Assembly: GCA_965658435.1 (NCBI GenBank)
Contig: CBFHSE010000018.1
Coordinates: 1-29,463, forward strand
Length of the DNA: 29,463 nucleotides
Direction of reading: 5' to 3'
From: JADHLN01 sp965658435
Lineage (GTDB): Bacteria; Pseudomonadota; Alphaproteobacteria; Rickettsiales; JABIRX01
The notes under the pieces are model-generated. The model worked only from the letters and a program-made list of their open reading frames with translations. It was not told the origin of the DNA and did no database searches. The position numbers and the translations under genes were made by a program. Every line of letters begins with the position of its first letter. Positions within the stretch are counted from its first letter, which is position 1. Below are positions 1 to 9,154 of the stretch, piece after piece.

Positions 1-1312
1 TAACCTTAGAATCAGGATCATGTTCTTTTTTCAATGATTCCGATTCAATTTTCAACTGAATAATTTTTCTATCTAGTTCATCTATTTCTTCTGGCTTACT
101 ATCAATCTCCATTCTTAATTTACTTGATGCTTCATCAATTAGGTCAATAGCCTTATCAGGGAAAAATCTATCATTAATATATCTTGCAGATAAATTAACA
201 GCAGCAATTATCGCACCATCATTAATTCTAATTCCATGATGTAATTCATATTTCTCCTTAATTCCTCTTAAAATTGTAATAGTATCAGTAATTGAAGGTT
301 CATTTATATGTATAGCTTTAAACCTCCGAGCTAAAGCTGGATCCTTCTCAATATATTTTCTATATTCATCCAATGTTGTTGCTCCAACACAATGAAGAGT
401 TCCTCTGGCAAGAGCAGGTTTTAATAAATTAGATGCATCCATAGCTCCATCTGTTCTTCCAGCTCCAACTAAATTATGCAACTCATCAATAAATAATATT
501 ATTTCATTATCACTATTTTCAATTTCCTTAATAATAGCTTTTAAACGTTCTTCAAATTCACCCCTATATTTAGCACCAGCTAATAAAGCACCTAAATCTA
601 AAGACATAAGCTTTTGATTTTTAAGAGTTTCCGGAACATCTCCTTCAGATATTCTTTGAGCCAACCCTTCAATAATAGCTGTTTTTCCAACACCAGCTTC
701 ACCTATTAAAACTGGGTTATTTTTTATTCTCCTAGATAAAACTTGAATAGTACGCCTAATTTCTTCATCCCTACCTATTACTGGGTCTACCTTATGTTTT
801 CTGGCTAATTCGGTTAAATCATTAGCATATTTTTCTAATGCATTAAAGTTATCATCTGCATTAGCATTATCTGCAGTCCTACCTTTTCTTAATTCATTTA
901 TCACCCTATCAATATTATCATATGTTAAATCAGAGGCTAATAACATTTTAGAAACTGGACAATCTGAACACAAAATAGCTTGAAATAATCTTTCGATAGA
1001 AATAAATTGGTCAGCATTATCATTAGCTATTTTATCAGCCTTATTAAGTATTTTAGCTAAATTATTAGATATAAATAAACCACCACCTGAGACCTTAGTT
1101 ATTTTATCCAGTAAAAATTCTAACTCCGCTTTGATTTTTTCAAGATTTCCCCCAGCAGAAATAATAATCTTCTCAATAAAGCCCTGATCATCATCAAGCA
1201 TTGATTTTAAAAGATGTTCAGACTGAAATGACTGATTATCATTCGCTAAAGCATATGATTGAGCGTTTGATATAATTATTTTGGTTCTTTCTGTATATTT
1301 ATCAAAATTCAT
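1..1312 (-). CDS. clpB: ClpB disaggregase, N-terminal 437 residues (cut by window edge)
   Basis: ATP-dependent Hsp100 chaperone that, with DnaK, pulls polypeptides out of aggregates in the cytoplasm. I translated the minus strand from the ATG at 1312; the frame stays open to the window edge, so the second AAA domain and C-terminus lie outside. Visible in order are the Clp N-domain (begins MNFDKYTERTKI), the linker ending in PVIGRDEEIRRTIQ, the first-AAA Walker A GEAGVGKT near residue 201, Walker B LFIDELHN, the GAKYRGEFEERLK pore-loop region, an arginine-finger ALARRFK, and the start of the coiled-coil middle domain (IDEASSKLRMEIDSKP). The first AAA Walker A sits where it does in E. coli ClpB, so the start is credible. 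It is the last gene of the leftward group behind gpsA but has 57 bp of its own upstream DNA with a possible promoter. Confidence 0.97.
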   Translation of the reverse strand, partial: MNFDKYTERTKIIISNAQSYALANDNQSFQSEHLLKSMLDDDQGFIEKIIISAGGNLEKIKAELEFLLDKITKVSGGGLFISNNLAKILNKADKIANDNADQFISIERLFQAILCSDCPVSKMLLASDLTYDNIDRVINELRKGRTADNANADDNFNALEKYANDLTELARKHKVDPVIGRDEEIRRTIQVLSRRIKNNPVLIGEAGVGKTAIIEGLAQRISEGDVPETLKNQKLMSLDLGALLAGAKYRGEFEERLKAIIKEIENSDNEIILFIDELHNLVGAGRTDGAMDASNLLKPALARGTLHCVGATTLDEYRKYIEKDPALARRFKAIHINEPSITDTITILRGIKEKYELHHGIRINDGAIIAAVNLSARYINDRFFPDKAIDLIDEASSKLRMEIDSKPEEIDELDRKIIQLKIESESLKKEHDPDSKV

Positions 1313-1332
1313 AATTTTATTATAATATATTT

Positions 1333-1362
1333 ATCATATATTTACAAAATTTATGAATTCAA
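1333..1362 (-). promoter_or_regulatory. possible clpB promoter
   Basis: On the minus strand there is TTGAAT (1362-1357), an 18-bp spacer and TATGAT (1338-1333), about 20 bp before the clpB ATG. The -35 is preceded by C, giving CTTGAA, which also resembles a sigma-32 -35; clpB is a classical heat-shock gene. No sigma-32-like CCCAT -10 is visible. The background is very AT-rich, so this is tentative. Confidence 0.35.
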
Positions 1363-1369
1363 GAGATTC

Positions 1370-2335
1370 TTAAAAAAGAAAATCTGAATCAGAAACCTTA
1401 TAATTTTTATATAAAATATTATAAATCAAGGTTATTAACTGTAATTTAATATTATGTTTTACAGATAATTCATATGCTGATTTTGCAGTGGCAACACCCT
1501 CTGCAACTGTTTTTCTAACTGACATAATTTCTTCTAAGCTACTTCCCCTACCTAAATTATATCCTAAAGACATATTTCTTGATTTATTAGAAAGAGAAGT
1601 CAAAACCAAATCACCAATTGCGCAAGGCTCAAGCATAGTTATTTTATTCCCACCTAATTTAACAGCTAATTCACCTATTTCATTTAATCCTTTTGTCAAT
1701 ATAGCTGCTTTAGAACTTTCACTCAGCTCTAAACCAGCTGCAATACCAAGGGCTATAGCAACAACATTTTTAACACTTCCAGATATTTGAGCGCCTATAA
1801 TATCATTACATATGACAGTTTTAAAATAATCATTATTTAAAAAACTAGCAATATAGTTAGCAATAGCAACATCTTCAGATGCAATAGTTGTTATGGCAGA
1901 TTTACCAAGCGCTACTTCCTCAGCAAAATTAGGACCACTCATAACTAATATAGGATTATTAAAATATTTTTTTATAATATTTGATATTAGCTCATTATCC
2001 TTATTAACAATTCCTTTCGAGCATATGATGATGGGAACATCTAGAGGCATTTGCTTTGATTTAGCAATATCCTCTAAAATATTTTCTGTTAACTGACATG
2101 GCGTTACTAAAAAAACAGCCTTACTATTTGCTAACAACTCAAAATCATTAACTGCATTAATACTACTCTCTAATTTAACATTAGGTAAATATATTTTATT
2201 ACAACTAGTGTCATTAATAAAATTAACAACATCTTTTTCAAATGCCCATAAATTAACATTAATTTTATTTCTAGCTAATAAATTAGAAATTGCAGTTCCC
2301 CACGCTCCAGCTCCTATTACAAATATATTCACCAT
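1370..2335 (-). CDS. gpsA: NAD(P)H-dependent glycerol-3-phosphate dehydrogenase
   Basis: Cytoplasmic enzyme reducing dihydroxyacetone phosphate to sn-glycerol 3-phosphate for phospholipid synthesis. The 321-residue length is close to the usual 330 or so. The Rossmann glycine motif GAGAWGTA is at residues 8-15. SGPNFAEEVA follows in the middle, then GSVKNVVAIALG with the presumed catalytic lysine near residue 188, and the C-terminal GDLVLTSLSNKSRN block with its substrate-phosphate-binding Arg-Asn. It lies 12 bp downstream of ileS on the same strand and is probably co-transcribed with it. No oddities were seen; the ATG gives the standard N-terminus right at the dinucleotide-binding strand. Confidence 0.96.
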   Translation of the reverse strand: MVNIFVIGAGAWGTAISNLLARNKINVNLWAFEKDVVNFINDTSCNKIYLPNVKLESSINAVNDFELLANSKAVFLVTPCQLTENILEDIAKSKQMPLDVPIIICSKGIVNKDNELISNIIKKYFNNPILVMSGPNFAEEVALGKSAITTIASEDVAIANYIASFLNNDYFKTVICNDIIGAQISGSVKNVVAIALGIAAGLELSESSKAAILTKGLNEIGELAVKLGGNKITMLEPCAIGDLVLTSLSNKSRNMSLGYNLGRGSSLEEIMSVRKTVAEGVATAKSAYELSVKHNIKLQLITLIYNILYKNYKVSDSDFLF

Positions 2336-2347
2336 ATTATTTAATAC

Positions 2348-5300
2348 CTATATTATGATTTCTATTTTAATTGATTCACCTGCAATCTTATTATCACTGT
2401 TAATTTTTTTATTATCAAAAATTAACTTATCTGCTAATGTTTGTTCTAATATATATGAATTAAACTTATTAATAACATCATATATTATATGATTAGATGA
2501 AAAAATTTTTACATTAATCCTATCATTAACATCTAACTTAGAATCCTTTCTAGACTGCTGAATTAAACGAACTAAGTCTCTTGCATATCCTTCTATTAGT
2601 AGATCATCTGATAAATCTATATCTACACCAACCAAACCATCAAGGGAATTTAATGATTGAAAATTCTCCATTTTAGGTACTAAATTAAGCTCAAATTCAT
2701 CAGGCTGTATAATCTGATCAGAAACTAATAATTTATCTGACTCAATAGACCAGTTATTTTGCTTAACTTGTTTTACAATATCTTTCATTTTAGATCCTAA
2801 TCTTGCCCCTAAAAGCTTAAAATTTAAATTAACCTTATAATCTGCTAAATCAACAATATTTGAAATAAAATCTATATTTTTCACATTTATCTCATCACAA
2901 ATTAATTTGCTAAATTCAGCTAAATTCGCATATTTTTCTCCAACAATCATGACCTTATTAAGAGGTTGACGCGTTCTTATATTATGAGAAGATCTTAAAC
3001 TGTGAGCATTATTACATATATCCCTTACCATATCCATTTTCTTAACTAATTCATTATTATCTTTAAAATTATCAAGATTTGGATATTCCTGTAAATGAAC
3101 AGATATATTTTTATTATTTTCTAAAATTTTATATATATATTCAGAAATATGTGGAAGTAATGAGGCCATAGCCCTAACAAAAACATGAATTACACTATAT
3201 AAAGTATTATATGCGGTAATTTTTTCTTTATTAATTTCACTTTGCCAAAATCTATCTCTATTTCTTCTGATATACCAATTATTTAATATCTCAAAAAACT
3301 CTGTAATGATATTATATGCTGCGGCAAGATCATAATTATTAAGATTATTTTGCATTAATAATATTGATGATTTTAATTTACTTAAAATATATTGATCAAT
3401 AATATTATCTGATGAAAAATCTATATTAGCCTTAATTCCATCAGAATTAGCATATAGAATAAAGAAATTAAAACTATTCCAAATTGGTTTAATATTAAGT
3501 CTCAAACTATCTCTAAATAATAATCCATCCTTATCAATATTTAATTCACTACCCCTCATTACAGCGCTAGAACAAATTGCAAAACGCATGGCATCAGAGC
3601 CATAATTATCAAAAATTTCAAGTGGAGATTTATAATTTTTTAGTCTCTTAGATAATTTTTGAGATTTTTCATCTAAAATTACCCCATGACAAATACAATT
3701 CTTAAATGGAGGTCTATCAAATAATGCAGTTGACAAAACCATTAATGTGTAAAACCAACCTCTGGTTTGCGCAACGTATTCTACTATAAAATCAGCAGGA
3801 AAATTATTAATAAATTTATCCTTATTTTCAAAAGGATAATGCTGTTGGGCAAAAGGCATAGAGCCAGATTCAAACCAACAATCTAAAACATCAGTAACCC
3901 TTACCATCATTGATTTACCAGTTGGATCATCAGGATTTACTCTAGTTAATTTATCAATAAAAGGCCTATGCAAATTATCTATTTTAACGCCAAAATCTTC
4001 TTCCAATTCAGCAATAGAACCATAAACATCTATACGAGGATATTTAGGATCTGTAGATTTCCAGACAGGAACAGGACATCCCCAAAATCTATTTCGAGAA
4101 ATCGACCAATCTCTTGCACCTTCTAACCATTTACCAAATAAACCATCCTGAATATGGTTTGGAATCCAATTAATATCCTTATTAAGCTCAACCATTCTAT
4201 CCTTAAATTTAGTAACACTAACATACCAGGATGACATGGCTTTGTAGATTAAAGGTTCGTCACTTCTCCAACAATGAGGATAATTATGAATATACTGTTC
4301 TGTTTTAAACCAATTGCCTGATTCTTTCAATTTTTTAATAATTGGAATATTAGATTCAAAGACATGTAACCCTATAAAATCTTCAATTGGGTATGTAAAT
4401 TTTCCAGCTTCATCAACAGGACAAATAGTTGGTATATCATTGTCCTTACATAGTAATTGGTCATCTTCACCAAAAGCAGGCGCAATATGAACCGCTCCAG
4501 TTCCATCAGATATATTTACAAAATCTGCATGATATATTTTATAAGAATTAGTTAAGTCATAATTTGAAATATTAAAAAAATAATTAAATAAAGGCTCATA
4601 ATTTAAACCTTGCAAACTACTACCCTTAATCTCTTCTTTTATGTTTAATCTATCATTTTCTATTAATAAATCCTTGTATTTAGAGATCAATGCAGAAGCA
4701 ATAATAAAATGTTCACCGTTCAATTCTATTATTGAATAATTAATTTCATTATTTATTGCCAAAGCTAAATTAGATGGAAGAGTCCATGGTGTAGTTGTCC
4801 AAACAAGAATAGATAAATTTTTATAATTAAATAATTCTTGATAATTTTTTAAACAAAATTTTACAGTTACTGCTTTACTCTCTTTTTCTCTGTAGGAATT
4901 ATCAAGCCTAGTCTCAAAATTAGATAATGGAGTTTGACAAGCCCAAGAATATGGCATCACTCTTAAATCTTCATATAAATAACCTTTTTTATATAATTCC
5001 TTAAATGCCCAAAGCACAGATTCCATATAGTTAAGATCCATTGTTTTATAACTATTATCAAAATCTACCCACCTACCCTGTCTTAAAACATAATCTTTCC
5101 ATTCAGATTGATATTTCATTACAGAATCGCTGCAAGCCTGGTTAAACTTATCTATTCCATATTCCTCTATTGCAACTCTACCAGATACAGACAATTCCTT
5201 TTCTACTTCCATTTCAACCGGTAATCCGTGAGTATCCCAACCAAATCTTCTTTCCGCCTTATTACCAATTTGAGTTTGATATCTTGCAAAAATATCCTTA

Positions 5301-5512
5301 ACAAAACCAGTTAATAAATGACCATAATGTGGAAGACCATTTGCAAATGGTGGTCCATCATAAAACACAAAATTTTTGTTATTGTTATTAAATTGCTTTA
5401 CAGATTCCTCAAAAACCATATTTTCCAGCCAAAATTTTTGTATTTCCTGCTCTAATTTTGCAAAATCGGGATTTGGATTTATCTTTGTGTAAAAACACTG
5501 TTTTAAAGACAT
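2348..5512 (-). CDS. ileS: Isoleucyl-tRNA synthetase, eukaryote-like type 2
   Basis: Class I synthetase charging tRNA-Ile, with an editing domain. The 1054-residue length is longer than type 1 bacterial enzymes (about 930). The HIGH-type motif is YDGPPFANGLPHYGH, with HYGH at residues 62-65. The KMSKS loop reads KLSKRLKNY near residue 620. Both are characteristic of the type 2 (eukaryotic/archaeal-like) branch and not of the usual bacterial form (HIGH with KMSKS). WTTTPWTLPSN of the editing domain and DVLDCWFESGSMPFAQ are present, as is the long C-terminal extension; there is no terminal Cys4 zinc finger like that of type 1. The type 2 branch is known in Rickettsia and includes the mupirocin-insensitive MupA-type enzymes. 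The gene sits 4 bp after lptF and 12 bp before gpsA. Confidence 0.97.
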   Translation of the reverse strand: MSLKQCFYTKINPNPDFAKLEQEIQKFWLENMVFEESVKQFNNNNKNFVFYDGPPFANGLPHYGHLLTGFVKDIFARYQTQIGNKAERRFGWDTHGLPVEMEVEKELSVSGRVAIEEYGIDKFNQACSDSVMKYQSEWKDYVLRQGRWVDFDNSYKTMDLNYMESVLWAFKELYKKGYLYEDLRVMPYSWACQTPLSNFETRLDNSYREKESKAVTVKFCLKNYQELFNYKNLSILVWTTTPWTLPSNLALAINNEINYSIIELNGEHFIIASALISKYKDLLIENDRLNIKEEIKGSSLQGLNYEPLFNYFFNISNYDLTNSYKIYHADFVNISDGTGAVHIAPAFGEDDQLLCKDNDIPTICPVDEAGKFTYPIEDFIGLHVFESNIPIIKKLKESGNWFKTEQYIHNYPHCWRSDEPLIYKAMSSWYVSVTKFKDRMVELNKDINWIPNHIQDGLFGKWLEGARDWSISRNRFWGCPVPVWKSTDPKYPRIDVYGSIAELEEDFGVKIDNLHRPFIDKLTRVNPDDPTGKSMMVRVTDVLDCWFESGSMPFAQQHYPFENKDKFINNFPADFIVEYVAQTRGWFYTLMVLSTALFDRPPFKNCICHGVILDEKSQKLSKRLKNYKSPLEIFDNYGSDAMRFAICSSAVMRGSELNIDKDGLLFRDSLRLNIKPIWNSFNFFILYANSDGIKANIDFSSDNIIDQYILSKLKSSILLMQNNLNNYDLAAAYNIITEFFEILNNWYIRRNRDRFWQSEINKEKITAYNTLYSVIHVFVRAMASLLPHISEYIYKILENNKNISVHLQEYPNLDNFKDNNELVKKMDMVRDICNNAHSLRSSHNIRTRQPLNKVMIVGEKYANLAEFSKLICDEINVKNIDFISNIVDLADYKVNLNFKLLGARLGSKMKDIVKQVKQNNWSIESDKLLVSDQIIQPDEFELNLVPKMENFQSLNSLDGLVGVDIDLSDDLLIEGYARDLVRLIQQSRKDSKLDVNDRINVKIFSSNHIIYDVINKFNSYILEQTLADKLIFDNKKINSDNKIAGESIKIEIII

Positions 5513-5516
5513 GCAC

Positions 5517-6623
5517 TTAACCTTTTTTTAGAGTATTCAAATTACTATATAGTGAATACAGTAAGATAAGCATAATATAGCTATATAAAAGAATTACAAG
5601 GTCATTTCTAGATAAAAAATACTCTCTAAAAACAAAATAAAAAATTATTAAGAACAATGATAATGAAAAAAAATAAATATTATTATATAAATTATTTTGT
5701 CTGCGAAAAGATGATTTCAAATAAAATATTACTAAGAAAAATGAAATTACAAATGAAAAGCTTGGCCATATTACTCTATGATGAAATTCATTTTTAAGAT
5801 TTTTTGAGTCATATAAAGTTAAATGTGTTTTTTTAAAGAATTCCCAAATATACAAAGCTGATATTTTCTTTTGGGGCTTAGAAAGCTTTTCATTTTCATT
5901 AAAAAAATCTAGATCAGTAATATATTTTGAAAATTCAACATTTTCTATTTGATCATTATCATAATCTACCAATAAGCGTTTACCATTATTTAAACCAAGT
6001 AATAAATTATTTTCCTTTTTTATGATTTTTGCTTTATCTGAATAAATAAAATTATATTTATTATTTTTTAAATACTGAATAGCTATCAGATCATTATAAA
6101 CTGAACCTTCATCTTTTTTATCAACATAAATAACTAAGTTATTATCTAACATATTAAAACTAGATTCACTGAGAACAGAAGTTAATATTATTGAAGCGAC
6201 ATCACGTTTCATATCGCTGATTTTCTGATAAGAAAAAGGAACTATTATAAAACTAAATAAATAATGAATAACAAGAAAGAAGGTAAAACAATAAATAAAA
6301 GGCCTAAGTAAAATAAAATTATTTAAACCAGAACTCTTAAAAACATACAGCTCCCTATTATTAATTAAATTATTAAATGTAAAGCTTATTGCAATAATCG
6401 CAATAATTGGTAAAAGAAAATCAAATAAAGTAGGTAGCAATAATATAGAAAGCAGGAAAAAATCAGCAAGCTTCATATTATTAACGGTTAACAAATCAAT
6501 AAATTTTACTATTCTTGTTAGCCATATTATACCGAGTAATATAAACAAGGTTGTAAAAAAATATTTAAGATATTTTTTTACAATATAAACGACAAATAAA
6601 TTTGAATTTTTCCAGTCAATCAT
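5517..6623 (-). CDS. lptF: LPS export permease LptF (YjgP/YjgQ family)
   Basis: Inner-membrane subunit of the LptB2FG transporter that extracts LPS and feeds it to LptC/LptA. The 368 residues have the family layout. Three N-terminal hydrophobic helices lie at roughly residues 14-36, 53-84 and 103-128. A hydrophilic beta-rich periplasmic region covers about 130-280, and three C-terminal helices about 287-360. The early segment IIWLTRIVKFIDLL and the loop NNRELYVFKSSGLN are typical of alphaproteobacterial LptF rather than LptG; the F/G choice is from remembered family patterns. The start overlaps the panC stop by 4 bp (ATGA), implying translational coupling. lptG is not in this window, but lptE is nearby at 10381. 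Confidence 0.85.
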   Translation of the reverse strand: MIDWKNSNLFVVYIVKKYLKYFFTTLFILLGIIWLTRIVKFIDLLTVNNMKLADFFLLSILLLPTLFDFLLPIIAIIAISFTFNNLINNRELYVFKSSGLNNFILLRPFIYCFTFFLVIHYLFSFIIVPFSYQKISDMKRDVASIILTSVLSESSFNMLDNNLVIYVDKKDEGSVYNDLIAIQYLKNNKYNFIYSDKAKIIKKENNLLLGLNNGKRLLVDYDNDQIENVEFSKYITDLDFFNENEKLSKPQKKISALYIWEFFKKTHLTLYDSKNLKNEFHHRVIWPSFSFVISFFLVIFYLKSSFRRQNNLYNNIYFFSLSLFLIIFYFVFREYFLSRNDLVILLYSYIMLILLYSLYSNLNTLKKG

Positions 6624-7471
6624 AACTCAATATTATCTATTAATCTTACATTTTCAATTATTGCAGCAACAAATATCCTAGCATTCTTACTAATTTTAAA
6701 ATTATAATTATCTAAATTATTATCTAATATATCCAAGTAATCAATTTTAGAAAAACCATATCTAAGTAATTTTTCTTTATAATTTGAAATTAAATTAATT
6801 AAATCAATATCTTGATTATCATTTATTACTTTTTTGATATCTTGTAATATACAATATAACTTAGGAGCAATATTTAAGCGCGCATTATCACTAAGCAAAT
6901 TATTACGAGAAGATAGTGCAAGACCAGATTTTTCTCGAATAATATCTTGAGAAACAACATCAATATCATAATTTAAAAAACTAACTAAATTTTTAACTAA
7001 AACATATTGTTGGTAATCCTTTAAACCAAAATATACCTTATTTGGTTTTATAATATTAAATAATTTAATTAATATTAACCCAACACCATTAAAATGATCC
7101 TCTCTATCTATAGCACATAATTTATTATTTATAGATGAGAAACTAATATCACATGCAAAACCTTCTGGATAAATATCCTTAATATCTGGGTAAAATAGGT
7201 AAGAAACATTATGATTTTTTAGGATATTAATATCTGATTCTAAAGTTTTGGGATATGATAAAAAATCATTATCATCATTAAATTGCTTAGGGTTAATAAA
7301 TATTGACACAATAACCCTATCACATTCAGAATAAGCTTTATTAATTAGGCTAATATGACCCGCATGTAAATTACCCATAGTTGGCACAAAACCAACAATT
7401 TTACCAGCATCACTAAATTTCTTTATTTTACTCCTAATTTGATTTATATTATTTACTATAAACTCATCCAT
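6620..7471 (-). CDS. panC: Pantothenate synthetase
   Basis: Catalyses ATP-dependent condensation of pantoate with beta-alanine to pantothenate, the precursor of CoA, in the cytoplasm. The 283-residue length is the usual one. The nucleotide-binding motif PTMGNLHAGH is at residues 30-39, followed by SIFINPKQF, YFGLKDYQQYVLVKN and SGLALSSRNNLL, all signatures of the family. panB and panD are not in this window. The gene is the first of the leftward group and overlaps lptF by 4 bp. Its ATG lies only 9 bp from the divergent zapE start codon, so its promoter must extend into zapE coding sequence; a TATAAT on the minus strand at 7479-7474 is a possible -10, which would give an almost leaderless transcript. 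Confidence 0.96.
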   Translation of the reverse strand: MDEFIVNNINQIRSKIKKFSDAGKIVGFVPTMGNLHAGHISLINKAYSECDRVIVSIFINPKQFNDDNDFLSYPKTLESDINILKNHNVSYLFYPDIKDIYPEGFACDISFSSINNKLCAIDREDHFNGVGLILIKLFNIIKPNKVYFGLKDYQQYVLVKNLVSFLNYDIDVVSQDIIREKSGLALSSRNNLLSDNARLNIAPKLYCILQDIKKVINDNQDIDLINLISNYKEKLLRYGFSKIDYLDILDNNLDNYNFKISKNARIFVAAIIENVRLIDNIEL

Positions 7472-7480
7472 TTATTATAA

Positions 7481-8533
7481 GTGAAAATTAATCTTCTAAC
7501 ACAATATAATGAACTAATAAAAACAAAAGAAATTTCCGCTAATAAATATCAATTAGATATATTGAAGAAATTAGACAAAATTAAAGCTACAATTGAGAAT
7601 AATAGCTTGAGAATAATTAAGAAAAGAATTGATTATAATTCAATATTTATACATGGAGATGTAGGAAGAGGAAAAACATTTATTATGGATCTTTTTTATC
7701 GATCCATAGCAACAAAAAAAATTAGAATTCATTTTCACAATTTCATGGATGAAATTCATAAAGATCTTCATTTGATTAAAGATAAAAAACAAAAATATCC
7801 AATAAAAAAAATAGCAAGTAAATATAAAAAAAAATATAAAATAATATGCTTAGATGAATTTCATGTAACTGATATTGCTGACGCAATGATTATAGAAAAG
7901 ATATTTAGAAGATTTGCAGAAAAAAAAATAATTATAATAACTACATCTAATAGACATCCAAAGTATATATATAAAGGTGGTTTACAAAGAGAAAAATATC
8001 AAGAATTTGTAAAATATTTAGAAAAAACTTCTTATATAATTGAATTAAAAGGAGATGATGACTATCGAAGTCAAAAAATTCAAATATTAGAAAATAATTA
8101 CTATTATCCAATTAACCAAAAAAACATAAAAAAATATTATGAAATATTTGCAAATTTAACATCAAATGCAAAAACAGAAAAAATTACAATAGAGAACAAA
8201 GGTAGAAATTTTACAATAAAAGAAACTTCAAAAGATATTGCAATAATTGACTTTCAAGAATTTTGCTCAGGTTCATACTCTTCATCTGACTATAATAAGA
8301 TTGCAACAAAATTTAAAACTATATTTTTAAAAAACATAAATATTATAGATAATAGAAATATTGCAAAGAGATTTATAAATATGATTGATATATTTTACGA
8401 ACATAAAAATAATATTATATTTCTTGCAGAAACAAATTATGAAAGAATTTATGATGGTAATTCACATAAATTTGAATTTATAAGAACAATATCAAGAATA
8501 AAAGAAATGAAAAATAAAAAGTTACAATTTTAA
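7481..8533 (+). CDS. zapE: Cell-division-associated AAA ATPase ZapE (AFG1 family)
   Basis: AFG1/LACE1-type P-loop ATPase. In E. coli ZapE associates with the Z ring and in mitochondria the homologue assists protein quality control. The 350 residues show Walker A GDVGRGKTFIMD near residues 58-69, IRIHFHNFMDEIHKDL, Walker B IICLDEFHVTDIADAM, the sensor TTSNRHP and the family block GLQREKYQEFVKYLE. The start is a GTG at 7481: an in-frame TAA is directly upstream (7478-7480) and no ATG occurs before the Walker A motif, so the GTG is the only likely start. No Shine-Dalgarno sequence is visible. It converges on the TrcR-like gene with 12 bp between stops and no clear terminator hairpin. Confidence 0.9.
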   Translation: MKINLLTQYNELIKTKEISANKYQLDILKKLDKIKATIENNSLRIIKKRIDYNSIFIHGDVGRGKTFIMDLFYRSIATKKIRIHFHNFMDEIHKDLHLIKDKKQKYPIKKIASKYKKKYKIICLDEFHVTDIADAMIIEKIFRRFAEKKIIIITTSNRHPKYIYKGGLQREKYQEFVKYLEKTSYIIELKGDDDYRSQKIQILENNYYYPINQKNIKKYYEIFANLTSNAKTEKITIENKGRNFTIKETSKDIAIIDFQEFCSGSYSSSDYNKIATKFKTIFLKNINIIDNRNIAKRFINMIDIFYEHKNNIIFLAETNYERIYDGNSHKFEFIRTISRIKEMKNKKLQF

Positions 8534-8545
8534 ATATTACTTTGA

Positions 8546-9067
8546 TTAATTTTTAAATAACTCAAGCAAAGAATCTAACTCAGATTGTTTACATAAACCT
8601 AGTAAAACTGGATCTTTAGGCTGAATCTGCATCATATTAGAATGAGTTCTTGAACGAATAGATTCTATAGTAGATTTTGTAGTTCCAATTAATTTAACAA
8701 TCTTATTATTAGGTATATCAGGATAATTTTTAACTAACCAGGCAATTGCATCAGGCTTATCTCTTCTTTTTGCAATAGGTATATATTTAACTTTCTGTTT
8801 ATTCTTCTTATTTTCATATCCACTAGTTGGATTTAAAAGCTCTAATTTTACATCAGGATTTTTTTCAGCCTCCCTAATATTGGCTTCAGTTAATTGACCT
8901 AAAAAAACAGGATTTTGCCCCTCTAAATTTGTTGCTAACTCTCCATCTGCTATACTTTGAATCTCCATTTCATGCATATTACAAAAATCTGCTATTTGTG
9001 AAAAGCTTAAACTAGTGTTATCTATTAGCCATGTAGCGGTAGCTAATGGCATTAAAGGTCGGGACAT
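8546..9067 (-). CDS. trcR: DUF1013 / TrcR-like cell-cycle transcriptional regulator
   Basis: Family found in Alphaproteobacteria and annotated in Caulobacter relatives as the cell-cycle regulator TrcR. The 173 residues begin with the family signature PLMPLATATWLIDNTSLSF followed by QIADFCNMHEMEIQ, which looks like a helix-turn-helix. A central IPIAKRRDKPDAIAWLVKN leads to a second helical repeat (IVKLIGTTKSTIESIR), then QPKDPVLLGLC at the C-terminus. The two similar helical halves suggest a duplicated DNA-binding fold; this is inference. The gene has a good promoter in the 87-bp divergent region (TTGACA-16-TAAAAT), which overlaps that of the ModA-like gene. Direct targets cannot be read from the sequence. 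Confidence 0.9.
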   Translation of the reverse strand: MSRPLMPLATATWLIDNTSLSFSQIADFCNMHEMEIQSIADGELATNLEGQNPVFLGQLTEANIREAEKNPDVKLELLNPTSGYENKKNKQKVKYIPIAKRRDKPDAIAWLVKNYPDIPNNKIVKLIGTTKSTIESIRSRTHSNMMQIQPKDPVLLGLCKQSELDSLLELFKN

Positions 9068-9091
9068 TCTATAAATTAAAAATTTATTTAT

Positions 9092-9119
9092 ATTTTAAAT
9101 GTAAGTAGAAAATTGTCAA
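9092..9119 (-). promoter_or_regulatory. promoter of the DUF1013/trcR gene
   Basis: On the minus strand a perfect -35 TTGACA (9119-9114), a 16-bp spacer and TAAAAT (9097-9092, 5 of 6 matches) predict a transcript start near 9085, about 18 bp before the ATG at 9067. It overlaps the region used by the divergent plus-strand promoter, so the two may compete. Confidence 0.6.
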
Positions 9120-9124
9120 TTTAT

Positions 9125-9133
9125 TGTTATAAT
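9125..9133 (+). promoter_or_regulatory. extended -10 promoter of the ModA-like gene
   Basis: TGT followed by TATAAT (9128-9133) is an extended -10 with a perfect hexamer. The predicted start is near 9140, leaving about 15 nt before the ATG at 9155. No -35 at proper spacing is obvious, as is common for extended -10 promoters. It places the upstream TTG (9113) outside the transcript. Confidence 0.45.
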
Positions 9134-9154
9134 ATTATTAATATACTATTTAAA

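Noticed and set aside
1..1312. clpB as a truncated pseudogene
   Set aside because: The frame is open and well conserved to the edge; it is simply cut by the window.
8534..8545. Intrinsic terminators between convergent genes (also 10378-10380 and 22804-22808)
   Set aside because: The gaps are 3 to 12 bp and I found no GC-containing hairpin followed by a T-run; none can be supported.
9113..9154. TTG start giving 14 extra residues on the ModA-like protein
   Set aside because: The extra residues precede a clear signal peptide, and the likely extended -10 promoter (9125-9133) lies downstream of that TTG.
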